Shown: in pieces, positions 29,361 to 38,986 of the stretch
Layout of the letters: every line of letters starts with the position of its first letter
Position numbering within the stretch: position 1 is the first letter of the stretch
DNA from: Alphaproteobacteria bacterium
GTDB lineage: Bacteria > Pseudomonadota > Alphaproteobacteria > Kiloniellales > DSM-21159
Assembly: GCA_030433005.1 (NCBI GenBank)
Contig: JAUILQ010000004.1
Location: 62,001 to 126,000 of the forward strand
Direction: 5' to 3'
DNA: 64,000 nt
The notes under the pieces: generated by a model
What the model saw: only the letters and a program-made list of their open reading frames with translations
Databases searched by the model: none
What the model was told of the DNA's origin: nothing
Made by a program: the position numbers and the translations under genes

Positions 29361-29909
29361 GTGGCATCCGAGGAGCGACGCGAAGCGGTCGGCATCTTTA
29401 GCACGGAGGACGACCTGAACAACGCCGTCGCGGCGCTCGAGGCCAGCGGGTTCGACCATGCCGACATCTCGCTGCTGGCCAGCGAGAAGGCAGTCGAGGA
29501 GACGCTCGGCCGGGGCTATCGACGCGTCGAGGAGATGGTCGCGGAGCCGGACGCCCCGCGCCAGGCCTTCGTCGCCCGCGAGGCGGTAAACGAGGGCAAG
29601 GCGGGCGTCATCGGCGGCCTCAGCTACGTCGGCGCCGTGGCCGCCGCCGGCTCGGTGGTCGCCAGCGGCGGCGCCGCGGCTGCCGCGCTGATCCCGGCGC
29701 TGGCGGCGGCCGGCGGCGGCGCCGCGCTCGGCGCCGTGCTGGCGCGCCAGTTCGGGGCGCGGCAGGGCAAGCACCTGGAGGAGCAGTTGGCGCGCGGCGG
29801 CCTGCTGCTGTGGGTGCGCACGACGAGCCGCGAGGCCGAGGAGAAGGCGCTGGGCATCCTGCGCGAGCACGATGCCCGCGAGGTCCACGGCCAGGAGGTG
29901 CCGGAGTAG
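29361..29909 (+). CDS. Small glycine-zipper protein with a general-stress-protein-17M-like N-terminus
   Basis: The 182-aa product starts at a GTG preceded by AGGAGG. The N-terminal half (AVGIFSTEDDLNNAVAALEASGFDHADISLLAS) resembles the flavin-reductase-independent stress-protein 17M/YflT-type alpha-beta domain. A central Gly/Ala-rich hydrophobic stretch (AGVIGGLSYVGAVAAAGSVVASGG...GGGAALGAVLARQF) forms a glycine zipper, and a second alpha-beta-like segment (GGLLLWVRTTSREAEEKALGILREHDAREVHGQ) closes it. Such proteins are often stress-induced in relatives. The biochemical role is unknown, and the family call is from memory of motif shape. Confidence 0.72.
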   Translation: MASEERREAVGIFSTEDDLNNAVAALEASGFDHADISLLASEKAVEETLGRGYRRVEEMVAEPDAPRQAFVAREAVNEGKAGVIGGLSYVGAVAAAGSVVASGGAAAAALIPALAAAGGGAALGAVLARQFGARQGKHLEEQLARGGLLLWVRTTSREAEEKALGILREHDAREVHGQEVPE

Positions 29910-30027
29910 CCCTGCACCGGCCTGCGACGGCGGGTCCCTGGCGTCGGCCGCGGCGCTGGTCTAAACCTCACGGCCTGACGGCGGCCGCGAGGGCGGCGCC
30001 GCGCGCGTCCGCCGAGAGGTTCCGATC

Positions 30028-30645
30028 ATGCCCCGCCTCGCCACCTTCCTCTTCGCCCTGCTGGTCGCCGTCGGCGGCCTGGCCTATGCCGGCTGGCGGA
30101 TCTTCGACCTCGGCGGCGGCTTCGGCGACGGCAGCGGCGGCCAGGCCGAGATCGGCGGCCCCTTCACGCTGGTCGACCAGCACGGCGACGAGCGGCAGCG
30201 CAGCGACTTCGAGGGCCAGTACCGGCTCGTCTACTTCGGCTACACCTACTGCCCGGACGTCTGCCCGACGGCGCTCTGGTCGATGAGCCAGGCGCTCGAC
30301 CAGCTGGCCGAGAGCGACCCGGCGGTCGCCGAGCAGGTCACGCCGATCTTCATCACGGTCGATCCCGAGCGCGACACGGTCGAGCACATGGCCGGCTACG
30401 CGCAGAGCTTCCATCCGCGGCTGGTCGCGCTGACCGGCACGCCGGAGCAGATCGCCGAGACCGCCAAGGCCTACCGGGTGTTCTACCGCAAGGTCGAGGA
30501 CGAGGCCTCGAGCGACTACCTGATGGACCACAGCTCCTTCATCTTCCTGATGGGCCCCGAGGGCCGCTACCTGACCCACGCCACCGACCGCGACACGCCG
30601 GACGAGCTGGCCGCGCTGATCCGCGAGACGGTGGCCGGGCAGTAG
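30028..30645 (+). CDS. SCO1/SenC family copper chaperone for cytochrome c oxidase
   Basis: SCO proteins deliver copper to, or reduce, the CuA site of cytochrome c oxidase. The 205-aa product has one N-terminal membrane anchor (4-22), a thioredoxin-like periplasmic domain, the copper-binding TYCPDVC pair (C75, C79) and the distal His ligand in YLMDHSSF (H168). It sits 30 kb from the oxidase assembly cluster at the right end of the window, convergent with an EamA transporter. Confidence 0.95.
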   Translation: MPRLATFLFALLVAVGGLAYAGWRIFDLGGGFGDGSGGQAEIGGPFTLVDQHGDERQRSDFEGQYRLVYFGYTYCPDVCPTALWSMSQALDQLAESDPAVAEQVTPIFITVDPERDTVEHMAGYAQSFHPRLVALTGTPEQIAETAKAYRVFYRKVEDEASSDYLMDHSSFIFLMGPEGRYLTHATDRDTPDELAALIRETVAGQ

Positions 30646-30651
30646 CGCGGC

Positions 30652-31575
30652 TCAGGCGGCCGGACCGCGGCGCCGGCGGTTGACCAGCCGGAGCCCGCCG
30701 AGCACCAGCAGGGCCGAGAGCAGCAGCCAGGGCGTCGGCCGCTCGCCGAAGATCGCCATGCCCCAGAGCACGCCGGTCACCGTGACGACGTAGCCGACCT
30801 GGCTGAAGAACACCGGCCCGGCCCGGCGCAGCACCTCGAACAGGATGACGTAGGCGATCGAGGAGACCGCGACCTGCAGCAGCATCGCGGTCTCGGCGAC
30901 GCCGAGGCCGCGCGGCACGTAGACCGAGTCGGTGGCGACCATCGCGGCCGCCGAGGTCACCGCGGCGCCGAACAGCATCAGGCGGGCGAGCCGCAGCGAG
31001 CCGAGGCCCGGCGGCATGAAGCGCGCCGAGAACAGGCCCTGGGCGGCGTAGCAGAGCGGCGTCAGGATCGCCAGCAGCACCCATCCGCTCTGGTCGACGC
31101 CCGGCACGGTGGCACCGGGCACCAGCAGGATCAGCGCGCCGGCCAGGCCGCACAGCAGGCCCAGCACGCAGCGCCAGGACAGCCGCTCCATGCCGAGCGC
31201 CAGGGCGCCGACGTAGGTGGCCAGCGGCGACAGCGTGATGATCACCGCCATGGTGCCGGCCTCCAGGTGCTGGATGACCACGGTGAAGTTGACGTTGGGC
31301 ACGGTCAGGCCGAGCGTGCCGGCGGCCAGGCCGAACAGCAGGAAGCGGGCGCGCGGCCGCTCGACCTCGCCGCGCAGCAGCGCCAGCGCCAGCAGCGCCA
31401 GGCCGGCGCCGGCCGACTGGAAGAAGGCGTAGGCGGTCGGCGGAATGCCGTTGATCACCGCGATCTTGCCGATCGAGAAGGTGGCGCCCCACAGCGTGCC
31501 GATGGTCAGCAGCAGGGCGACCGGCAGCCAGCCGGGCCCCGCCGCCGGATCGCGTGAGTCGGACTGGCCGGTCAT
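30652..31575 (-). CDS. EamA/DMT family transporter
   Basis: A 307-aa inner-membrane protein with about ten hydrophobic helices in two homologous halves (for example LLLTIGTLWGATFSIGKIAV at the N-terminus and VGYVVTVTGVLWGMAIFGERPTP in the second half), the pattern of drug/metabolite exporters. The substrate is not predictable. It is divergent from a second, different DMT gene 105 bases away. Confidence 0.87.
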   Translation of the reverse strand: MTGQSDSRDPAAGPGWLPVALLLTIGTLWGATFSIGKIAVINGIPPTAYAFFQSAGAGLALLALALLRGEVERPRARFLLFGLAAGTLGLTVPNVNFTVVIQHLEAGTMAVIITLSPLATYVGALALGMERLSWRCVLGLLCGLAGALILLVPGATVPGVDQSGWVLLAILTPLCYAAQGLFSARFMPPGLGSLRLARLMLFGAAVTSAAAMVATDSVYVPRGLGVAETAMLLQVAVSSIAYVILFEVLRRAGPVFFSQVGYVVTVTGVLWGMAIFGERPTPWLLLSALLVLGGLRLVNRRRRGPAA

Positions 31576-31680
31576 GCCCCTCTATAGCCCCGCGGGCGGT
31601 GCGCCGGCGAGCGTCGCGGCACCGCGGGCCCGGCGGAGCGGCGCTTGCCGACGCCGAGCCCCGGCTGCTAGAGCCGGCGC

Positions 31681-32583
31681 ATGGTCTCCAACCTGCTGGT
31701 CCTCCTGCTGCTCTCGCTCTGCTGGTCGAGCGGCTACCTGTTCATCGACCGCGCCAACGACGGCCTGCCGCCGCTCACCGGCACCGCGCTGATGTGCAGC
31801 CTGGCGGCGGTCTTCCTGCTGCCCGCCGTGGCGCTGCTCGGCCGGCCGCTGCGCGCGACCCTGCGCAGCCGACCGCTGCTGCTGGTGCTGATGGGCCTCT
31901 CGGCGATCGCCCTGCCGCAGCTCTCGGACGTCGCCGGCCAGACGCGGATCGCCGCCGACGTCGCCGCGCTGGTCGGCACGGCGGTGCCGATCTTCACCTT
32001 CCTGCTGACCGCCTTCGTGCTGCGCAGCCGGCCCTACAGCCACCGCCGCGGCCTCGGCGTCCTGACGGCGCTCGCCGGGCTCGCCGTGTTCCTGCTCTGG
32101 GACGGCCACGACGGCACGCTGGGCACGCTGCTCGGCTCCCTGGTCATGGCCTCGGGCGGCCTGGTCTTCGCGATCAACGGCGTCGTCGCCGAGCGCCTGA
32201 CGCGCAGCCTCGACGCCCTCGCCGTCGGCGCCTGGGCGGTCGGCTTCGGCGCGCTCTGGATGATCGTCCTGGCGCTCGCCGTCGAGGGCCTGCCGGCCGA
32301 GCTGCCGCCGCGGGACGCGCTGCTCGCCGCGCTGGCCGACGGCCTGGTCTCGATCGGCCTCGCCTTCCTGCTCTACTACCTGCTGCTCGGCCGCGCCGGC
32401 GCCGACTTCGCCGCGCTCTACGCCTATCTGGTGCCGCTGTTCGGCGTCGGCCTCGCCATGGCCTTCGAGGCCGCCCCACCGACCCTCGGCCACGGCCTCG
32501 GCCTGCTGCTGGTCATGCTCGGGGTCTGGCTGCTCAGCGGCCGCGGGAACAGGCGGGCGCCCGGGGCGACCCCCGGCGCGTGA
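31681..32583 (+). CDS. EamA/DMT family transporter
   Basis: A 300-aa protein with about ten membrane helices and two EamA repeats; it starts LLVLLLLSLCWSSGYLFIDRAND, typical of the family. Its second repeat includes FAALYAYLVPLFGVGLAMAFEAAPPTL. It is only weakly like its divergent neighbour, so the two are not a recent duplication. Convergent with ugpC; the stops are one base apart and no terminator hairpin stands out between them. Confidence 0.87.
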   Translation: MVSNLLVLLLLSLCWSSGYLFIDRANDGLPPLTGTALMCSLAAVFLLPAVALLGRPLRATLRSRPLLLVLMGLSAIALPQLSDVAGQTRIAADVAALVGTAVPIFTFLLTAFVLRSRPYSHRRGLGVLTALAGLAVFLLWDGHDGTLGTLLGSLVMASGGLVFAINGVVAERLTRSLDALAVGAWAVGFGALWMIVLALAVEGLPAELPPRDALLAALADGLVSIGLAFLLYYLLLGRAGADFAALYAYLVPLFGVGLAMAFEAAPPTLGHGLGLLLVMLGVWLLSGRGNRRAPGATPGA

Positions 32584-32584
32584 C

Positions 32585-33709
<1,125 letters not shown>

Positions 33710-33723
33710 GGCTTCGGCTCTTC

Positions 33724-34572
33724 CTATTTCTCGGTCTCGACCAGGCCCTTGACGAACAGGGACTGCATGGCGACGACGACCGCCACCGGCGGCAGCATGG
33801 CCAGCACCGCGGTCGCCATCACCAGGTGCCACTGCGGCTGGGCGTCGGCGACCGTGACCATGCGCTGGATGCCCATGACGATCGTGTAGAAGGACTCGTC
33901 GGTGGTGACGAGCAGCGGCCAGAGGTACTGGATCCAGCCGTAGATGAAGAGGATGACGAAGAGCGCCGCGATGTTGGTGCGGCTGAGCGGCAGCAGGATG
34001 TCGACGAAGAAGCGGAAGGGGCCCGCGCCGTCGACGCGCGCCGCCTCGGTCAGCTCGTCGGGCACGGTCAGGAAGAACTGCCGGAACAGGAAGGTCGCCG
34101 TCGCGCTGGCGATCAGCGGGATCGACAGGCCGGCGTAGGAGTTCAGCATGCCGAGGTCGGCGACGACCTCGAAGGTCGGCAGGATGCGCACCTCGACCGG
34201 CAGCATCAGGGTCACGAAGATGGTCCAGAAGCAGAGCATCCGGAACGGAAAGCGGAAGTAGACGATGGCGTAGGCCGAGACGATCGAGATGACGATCTTG
34301 CCGACCGCGATCGACAGCGCCATCACCGTCGAGTTCATCATCATCAGGCCGACCGGCACGCCGCCCGAGGCCTTGAGGCCGACGCCGAGGACGGTGGCGT
34401 AGTTCTCGAACAGGCGGTCGCCGGGCAGCAGCGGCATGACGCCGCTCAGCAGGTTCTGGCCCGGGTGCGTCGAGGCGACGAAGGCGACCCACAGCGGGAA
34501 GGCGACCAGCAGCACGCCGCCGAGCAGCACCAGGTGCGTGATCCAGGTCATCCAGGGGCGGTTCTCGACCAT
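33724..34572 (-). CDS. ugpE: UgpE, permease of the glycerol-3-phosphate importer
   Basis: A 282-aa inner-membrane permease with six helices and the cytoplasmic EAA loop ([25 protein letters not shown]) that docks on UgpC. It begins with a hydrophobic segment typical of the E-type partner ([21 protein letters not shown]) and carries the [16 protein letters not shown] stretch found in UgpE. It lies 14 bases from ugpC and 15 from ugpA. Confidence 0.93.
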   Translation of the reverse strand: MVENRPWMTWITHLVLLGGVLLVAFPLWVAFVASTHPGQNLLSGVMPLLPGDRLFENYATVLGVGLKASGGVPVGLMMMNSTVMALSIAVGKIVISIVSAYAIVYFRFPFRMLCFWTIFVTLMLPVEVRILPTFEVVADLGMLNSYAGLSIPLIASATATFLFRQFFLTVPDELTEAARVDGAGPFRFFVDILLPLSRTNIAALFVILFIYGWIQYLWPLLVTTDESFYTIVMGIQRMVTVADAQPQWHLVMATAVLAMLPPVAVVVAMQSLFVKGLVETEK

Positions 34573-34587
34573 CGCTCGGCTTCCCCG

Positions 34588-35469
34588 TCAGTACTGGACG
34601 CGCCGCTCGATGAAGCGGAACTGGATCATCGTGAGGGTGATGACGATGGCCATCAGGATCACCGACTGCGCCGCCGAGCTGCCCAGGTCGAGGCCGATGA
34701 AGCCGTCGTTGAAGACCTTGTAGACCAGGATCGTCGTGGCCTGGCCGGGGCCGCCGCTGGTCGTCGCGTGGATCACGCCGAAGGTCTCGAAGAAGGCGTA
34801 GACCATGTTGACCACCAGCAGGAAGAAGGTGGTCGGGCTGAGCAGCGGGAAGACGATGGTCCAGAAGCGCCGCGCCGGCCCGGCGCCGTCGATCGCCGCC
34901 GCCTCGATCAGCGACTTCGGGATCGCCTGCAGCCCGGCCAGGAAGAACAGGAAGTTGTAGGAGACCTGCTTCCAGGTCGCCGCGACGATCACCAGGATCA
35001 GGGCGTCGGTGCCGTCGACCGCATGGTTCCAGTCGTAGCCGATCGAGCGCAGCAGGTAGGCCAGGATGCCGATCGTCGGGTTGAACAGGAACCACCAGAG
35101 CACGCCGGCGATCGCCGGCGCCACCGCATAGGGCCAGATCAGCAGCGTCTTGTAGGTCGCGGCCCCCTTGATGACCCGGTCGGCCATGACCGCGAAGAGC
35201 AGGCCGAAGGCGAGTCCCGAGAAGGTCACGGCCAGCGAGAACACCAGCGTGACCTGGAAGGAGTTCAGATAGAGCGGGTCGCCGAGCAGCCGGGCGAAGT
35301 TCTCCAGTCCGACGAACTGGGTCCTGAGCCCGAAGGCGTCCTGGCGCAGCAGCGACTGGTAGAGCGCCTGGCTGGCCGGCCAGATGAAGAAGATCAGCGT
35401 GATCGCCATCTGCGGCAGCACCAGCAGGTACGGCAGCAGGGGATCCCTGAAGGTCACGCGCTTGTACAT
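34588..35469 (-). CDS. ugpA: UgpA, permease of the glycerol-3-phosphate importer
   Basis: A 293-aa permease with six predicted helices, N-terminal [26 protein letters not shown], a periplasmic loop ([11 protein letters not shown]) and an EAA motif ([25 protein letters not shown]). It starts [13 protein letters not shown]. Paired with UgpE, it forms the channel fed by UgpB. Separated from ugpB by 117 bases containing a strong hairpin. Confidence 0.93.
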   Translation of the reverse strand: MYKRVTFRDPLLPYLLVLPQMAITLIFFIWPASQALYQSLLRQDAFGLRTQFVGLENFARLLGDPLYLNSFQVTLVFSLAVTFSGLAFGLLFAVMADRVIKGAATYKTLLIWPYAVAPAIAGVLWWFLFNPTIGILAYLLRSIGYDWNHAVDGTDALILVIVAATWKQVSYNFLFFLAGLQAIPKSLIEAAAIDGAGPARRFWTIVFPLLSPTTFFLLVVNMVYAFFETFGVIHATTSGGPGQATTILVYKVFNDGFIGLDLGSSAAQSVILMAIVITLTMIQFRFIERRVQY

Positions 35470-35529
35470 CGAGGGCGCCGGCGGTCCGGATGCGGGAAAG
35501 GCGGCCGGCCGGGAGCAGGCCCGACGGCG

Positions 35530-35559
35530 GCACCGCCCGCCGCGACGGGCGGGCGGTGC
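35530..35559 (-). terminator. 12-bp hairpin between ugpB and ugpA
   Basis: GCACCGCCCGCC and its exact complement GGCGGGCGGTGC enclose a six-base loop in the gap after the ugpB stop. There is no T-tract on either strand. In ABC-importer operons such hairpins commonly stabilise the binding-protein mRNA or terminate part of transcription, giving more binding protein than permease; that role is inferred here. Confidence 0.65.
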
Positions 35560-35586
35560 GCGCCGGGTCGTCCCGGCCTCAGCCGG

Positions 35587-36909
35587 TCAGGAGTTGTCGG
35601 CCTCGAACTGGCGCAGCAGCTCGTTGCCGCGCTCGACCGCCGCGTCGAGCCCTTCCTGGGCCGTCTTGCTGCCCGACCAGACGTTCTCCAGCTCCTCGTT
35701 GATGATGTCGCGGATCTGGACGAAGTTGCCGAAGCGCAGGCCCTTGGAGTTGGCCGTCGGCTCGTTCAGCGTCATCTGCTTGATCGAGGTGTCGGTGCCG
35801 GGGTTCGCCTCGTAGAAGCCCTGCTCGGCGCTCAGCTCGTAGGCCGCCGTGGTGATCGGCAGGTAGCCGGTGAACTGGTGCCAGTCGGCCTGGACCTCGG
35901 CCGAGGAGAGGTACTTGAAGAACTCGCCGACGCCCTTGTAGTCGGCGTTGTCGTGGCCGGCCAGGACCCACAGGGTGGCGCCGCCGATGATCGAGTTCTG
36001 CGGCGCGCCCTCGACGCCCTCCCAGTAGGGCAGCATCGACACGCCGAAGGGGAACTCGGTGTTGCCCTTGACGCCGGCGTAGGCGGCCGAGGAGTTCATG
36101 TACATGGCGCACTCGCCGGAATAGAACAGCGGCGCCGAGTCGGAGCGGCGGCCGCCGTACTTGAAGACGCCCTCGTCCTGCCAGTCGGCGAGCTGCTGGA
36201 TGTGCTTGACGTGCAGCGGGCTGTTGAACTCGAACTCGGTGCCCAGGCCGCCGAAGCCGTTCGACTCCGTGCCGATCGGCACGTTGTGCCAGGCGCTGAA
36301 GTTCTCGATCTGCACCCAGGACTGCCAGCCGGTGGTGAAGCCGCAGCTGGCCGCGCCGCTGTCGATGATCTTCTTGGCGGCCTCGCCCATCTCCTGCCAG
36401 GTCTTGGGCGCCGCCTCGGGGTCGAGCCCGGCCTCCTCGAAGACCTTCTTGTTGTAGTAGAGCACCGGGGTCGAGGAGTTGAACGGCATCGACAGCATGT
36501 TGCCGTCGGTGTCGGTGTAGTAGCCGACCACGGCCGGCAGGTAGGCGTCGGGGTTCCACTCGACGCCGCTGTCCTCCATCAGCTTGTAGACCGGGTAGAT
36601 GGCGCCCTCGGCGGCCATCATGGTCGCCGTGCCGACCTCGAAGACCTGGACGATCTCGGGCTGCTGGCCGGCCCGGAAGGCGGCGATCGCCGCGGTCATC
36701 GTCTCGGTGTAGTTGCCCTTGTAGACCGCCTTCAGCACGTAGTCGGACTGGCTGGCGTTGAAGTTGGCCGCGATCTCGTTGACCTTCTCGCCGAGCTCGC
36801 CGCCCATGGCGTGCCACCACTCGATTTCGGTCTGGGCCTGCGCCGAAGCGGCGAAGCCGGCCAGCGTGGCCGCGGAAGCCGCGGCCAGCAGCGTGTGTCG
36901 GAGCGACAT
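35587..36909 (-). CDS. ugpB: UgpB, periplasmic sn-glycerol-3-phosphate-binding protein
   Basis: A 440-aa extracellular solute-binding protein (family 1) with a signal peptide ending ASAQA before QTEIEWWHAMGG (cleavage after about residue 25). EWWHAMGG, FNSSTPVLYYNKKVF, and GATLWVLAG belong to UgpB proteins. GGGAGA upstream of ATG 36909 fixes the start; the track ORF extends farther without homology. First gene of the minus-strand ugpBAEC operon, likely bringing in glycerol-3-phosphate or glycerophosphodiesters as phosphate or carbon source. Confidence 0.94.
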   Translation of the reverse strand: MSLRHTLLAAASAATLAGFAASAQAQTEIEWWHAMGGELGEKVNEIAANFNASQSDYVLKAVYKGNYTETMTAAIAAFRAGQQPEIVQVFEVGTATMMAAEGAIYPVYKLMEDSGVEWNPDAYLPAVVGYYTDTDGNMLSMPFNSSTPVLYYNKKVFEEAGLDPEAAPKTWQEMGEAAKKIIDSGAASCGFTTGWQSWVQIENFSAWHNVPIGTESNGFGGLGTEFEFNSPLHVKHIQQLADWQDEGVFKYGGRRSDSAPLFYSGECAMYMNSSAAYAGVKGNTEFPFGVSMLPYWEGVEGAPQNSIIGGATLWVLAGHDNADYKGVGEFFKYLSSAEVQADWHQFTGYLPITTAAYELSAEQGFYEANPGTDTSIKQMTLNEPTANSKGLRFGNFVQIRDIINEELENVWSGSKTAQEGLDAAVERGNELLRQFEADNS

Positions 36910-37217
36910 TCTCAAGTCTCCCTGTCGTTTCCCCGCGGAATCGGGTCGTGCGGGTGCCCCCGGTCGCCGTACGCGACCGGCCTGCCGCCTCTCTAAGGCC
37001 CGTCCGCAAAGGTCATCTTGCACTTATGTGATGCTTTCGTGACACCCCCTTTTGCATCCCCGGGAGCGTGCCGTCTGGCCGGTCGCGCAGGCTTTCCGGT
37101 TGCGCCCGCGCGCTCGCGCAAGGAACGGCCCGCGCGCTTGCGCAAGGAACGGATAGTCGCAAGGCTGTCGGGCGGGCAGGATCCGCCCCGCAACGGACAA
37201 GGCAGCGGAGACGGACC
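36910..37217. promoter_or_regulatory. Divergent promoter region between ugpB and the Ada-like gene
   Basis: No gene is visible in these 308 bases. GTGATGC-TTTC-GTGACAC (37028-37045) is a 7-4-7 direct-repeat pattern spaced like a Pho box, matching the consensus 3/7 and 5/7; as a ugp regulator site it is plausible but weak. Two near-identical 20-bp direct repeats (37109-37128 and 37133-37152) stand before the Ada-like gene and are described separately. Confidence 0.35.
37109..37164. repeat. Two 20-bp direct repeats plus a third partial copy upstream of the Ada-like gene
   Basis: CGCGCTCGCGCAAGGAACGG and CGCGCTTGCGCAAGGAACGG differ at one base and start 24 bases apart; a third CGCAAGG follows at 37158-37164. 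They end 54 to 109 bases before the ATG of the regulator. GCGCAA recalls the GCAA box bound by Ada in enteric bacteria, so an autoregulatory operator is conceivable. Confidence 0.6.
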
Positions 37218-38198
37218 ATGGATGCTGGCGTGCTGACCCCGGAGGCGAGCGGGGACGCGATCGACAAGAGGCCCAGCCGGACCCGGGACGGCGCGCGTCG
37301 CAACGGCGCCGGGCGCACGGACGAGGCCGGAGGCAAGCCCGCCCGGGCGCCGGCGCGCGCCTCGGCGCGCCAGATCGCGGCGGTCGAGGAGGCCAGCCGG
37401 CTGCTCGACGACGCCGAGGGCGAGCGCTTCACCCTGGCCGAGCTGGCCGAGCAGGTGGGCCTGAGCCCCTGGCACCTGCAGCGGCTGTTCAAGAAGCTGC
37501 TCGGCGTCAGCCCGCGCGACTACGCCGAGGCCCGGCGGACGGCGCGCTTCCGCGCCGAGCTGCGCGAGCACGGCCGGGTCGCCGAGGCGACCTACGGCGC
37601 CGGCTACGGCTCCTCCTCGCGGGTCTACGAGGACTGCGCGCGGCGCCTGGGCATGACCCCGGCGACCTACGCCAAGGGCGGCACAGGGGCGCGCATCGTC
37701 TACGCGACGACGCCCTCGCCGCTCGGCCTGCTGCTGGTCGCGGCGACCGACAAGGGGCTCTGCTTCCTGGCGCTGGGCGAGGACGAGGCGGCCCTGGTCG
37801 CCGAGCTCGAGGCCGAGTTCCCCTCGGCCGCCTCGGTCGAGCAGGACGCCCTGGCGATCCAGCCCTCGGTCGAGGCCGTGCTGGCCTTCATCTCGGGCGA
37901 GACGCCGCACCTCGACCTGCCGCTCGACGTGCGCGCCACGGCCTTCCAGCGCCGCGTCTGGAACGAGCTGATCGCGATCCCCTACGGCGAGACCATGACC
38001 TACGCCGAGCTCGCCGAGCGCCTGGGCCTGCCCAAGGGCCAGCGGGCCATCGCCCGGGCCTGCGCCACCAACCCGGTCAGCCTGGTCATCCCCTGCCACC
38101 GCGTGCTGCGCGAGGACGGCGAGCTCGGGGGCTTCCGATGGGGCCTCGACCGCAAGGCCGGCATGCTGACCACCGAGGCCAAGGGCACCAAGGCCTGA
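37218..38198 (+). CDS. Ada-like AraC-type regulator fused to O6-methylguanine-DNA methyltransferase, lacking the N-terminal Ada zinc domain
   Basis: Ada proteins repair O6-methylguanine through a suicide cysteine and, in the full form, sense methyl phosphotriesters through an N-terminal zinc domain that switches on transcription. This 326-aa protein has an AraC-type helix-turn-helix domain (about 50-155, FTLAELAEQVGLSPWHLQRLFKKLLGVSPRDY) and a methyltransferase domain (about 156-326) with AFQRRVWNELIAIPYGETMTYAELA and the methyl-acceptor SLVIPCHRVL (C293). The first 50 residues are basic and low-complexity, with no cysteine cluster, so the phosphotriester sensor is missing. It still probably repairs O6-methylguanine; how its DNA-binding half is triggered is open. 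Confidence 0.9.
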   Translation: MDAGVLTPEASGDAIDKRPSRTRDGARRNGAGRTDEAGGKPARAPARASARQIAAVEEASRLLDDAEGERFTLAELAEQVGLSPWHLQRLFKKLLGVSPRDYAEARRTARFRAELREHGRVAEATYGAGYGSSSRVYEDCARRLGMTPATYAKGGTGARIVYATTPSPLGLLLVAATDKGLCFLALGEDEAALVAELEAEFPSAASVEQDALAIQPSVEAVLAFISGETPHLDLPLDVRATAFQRRVWNELIAIPYGETMTYAELAERLGLPKGQRAIARACATNPVSLVIPCHRVLREDGELGGFRWGLDRKAGMLTTEAKGTKA

Positions 38199-38229
38199 GC
38201 CGCGGCGCCGCCGCTACCGCTCGAAGGAA

Positions 38230-38256
38230 GGGCCCCGCCGACCGCCGGCGGGGCCC
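38230..38256 (+). terminator. Hairpin terminator after the Ada-like gene
   Basis: A ten-pair stem, GGGCCCCGCC / GGCGGGGCCC, with loop GACCGCC, begins 31 bases after the stop and is followed by AGTTCGTT. It stands between this gene and the convergent DUF1062 gene and could serve both strands. Confidence 0.7.
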
Positions 38257-38344
38257 AGTTCGTTCGGCGCGGCGGGCGGAAAGGCCGGGCGCGATCGGTC
38301 GGATCTGCCCGCCGCTCGCCCTCCCACGGCTTTCGGCCGCGCGG

Positions 38345-38986
38345 CTATCCCCCCGCCGCAGCCCGGGCAATCGCCGCGGCGTCGGGCAGATCGCCCAGGT
38401 CGACGGCCAGCCGTGACCGCTCGGGCGGCGGCCTGCGCAGGGCACGCCGGGCCGGCAGCGTCAGATGTCCGGCGTCCTGCAGCGCGCCGATCCGCGCGCG
38501 CGGGACCCCCAGTCCGTCGGCGAGCAGGCGATCCAGCCGCAGGCCGACCGGCCGCACGGTCCGCAGCTCGATATCGAGCCGCGTGGCGGCCTCCGGCACG
38601 CCGGCCCGACAGAGACGCCGGATCTCGACCCGATCCAGGATCTCGACCCGCTCGGCGCGCCGGCGCAGGTCGGCCAGGTCGAAGGCCACGGCCCGGGCCG
38701 TGGCCGCGTCGTTGGCGAGCAGCGCCGGCAGGAGGCCGGGGTCGAGGGACGCGACCGGCTGGCGTTCCAGCAGCGGCCGGTTCCAGCTCTTCTCGCAGCG
38801 GCCGCAGCGGTAGACCAGCCAGGCGTCGACGCGGCGACCGTTGGCGTTGACGCGAAACCGGCCACTGCTTCGGAAGGCCGTGACGAGGCCGCAGCGGCCG
38901 CAAGGCAGCCAGGGTCGAGGGGCGAACAGCGGCTCGACGGTCCAGAGGACCGAGAGTGTGTTTGGCACGCCGGACGTCTCCTCCAC
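38345..38986 (-). CDS. DUF1062 domain protein with a zinc ribbon
   Basis: A 213-aa protein with two CxxC pairs (PCGRCG and RCGRC) flanking FRSSGRFRVNANGRRVDAWLVYR, followed by KSWNRPLLER; this is the DUF1062 signature. The rest is Arg- and Leu-rich and includes an apparent S4-like stretch (LRLDRLLADGLGVPRARIGALQDAG), reminiscent of RNA-binding helices. The cysteine pattern implies zinc binding. No function is established for the family. Confidence 0.85.
   Translation of the reverse strand: MEETSGVPNTLSVLWTVEPLFAPRPWLPCGRCGLVTAFRSSGRFRVNANGRRVDAWLVYRCGRCEKSWNRPLLERQPVASLDPGLLPALLANDAATARAVAFDLADLRRRAERVEILDRVEIRRLCRAGVPEAATRLDIELRTVRPVGLRLDRLLADGLGVPRARIGALQDAGHLTLPARRALRRPPPERSRLAVDLGDLPDAAAIARAAAGG

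Noticed and set aside
33826-36996. Plus-strand 1056-aa ORF across the ugp operon
   Set aside because: Antisense to ugpE, ugpA and ugpB; composition is biased to Asp, Val, Gly, Arg and His with no motif.
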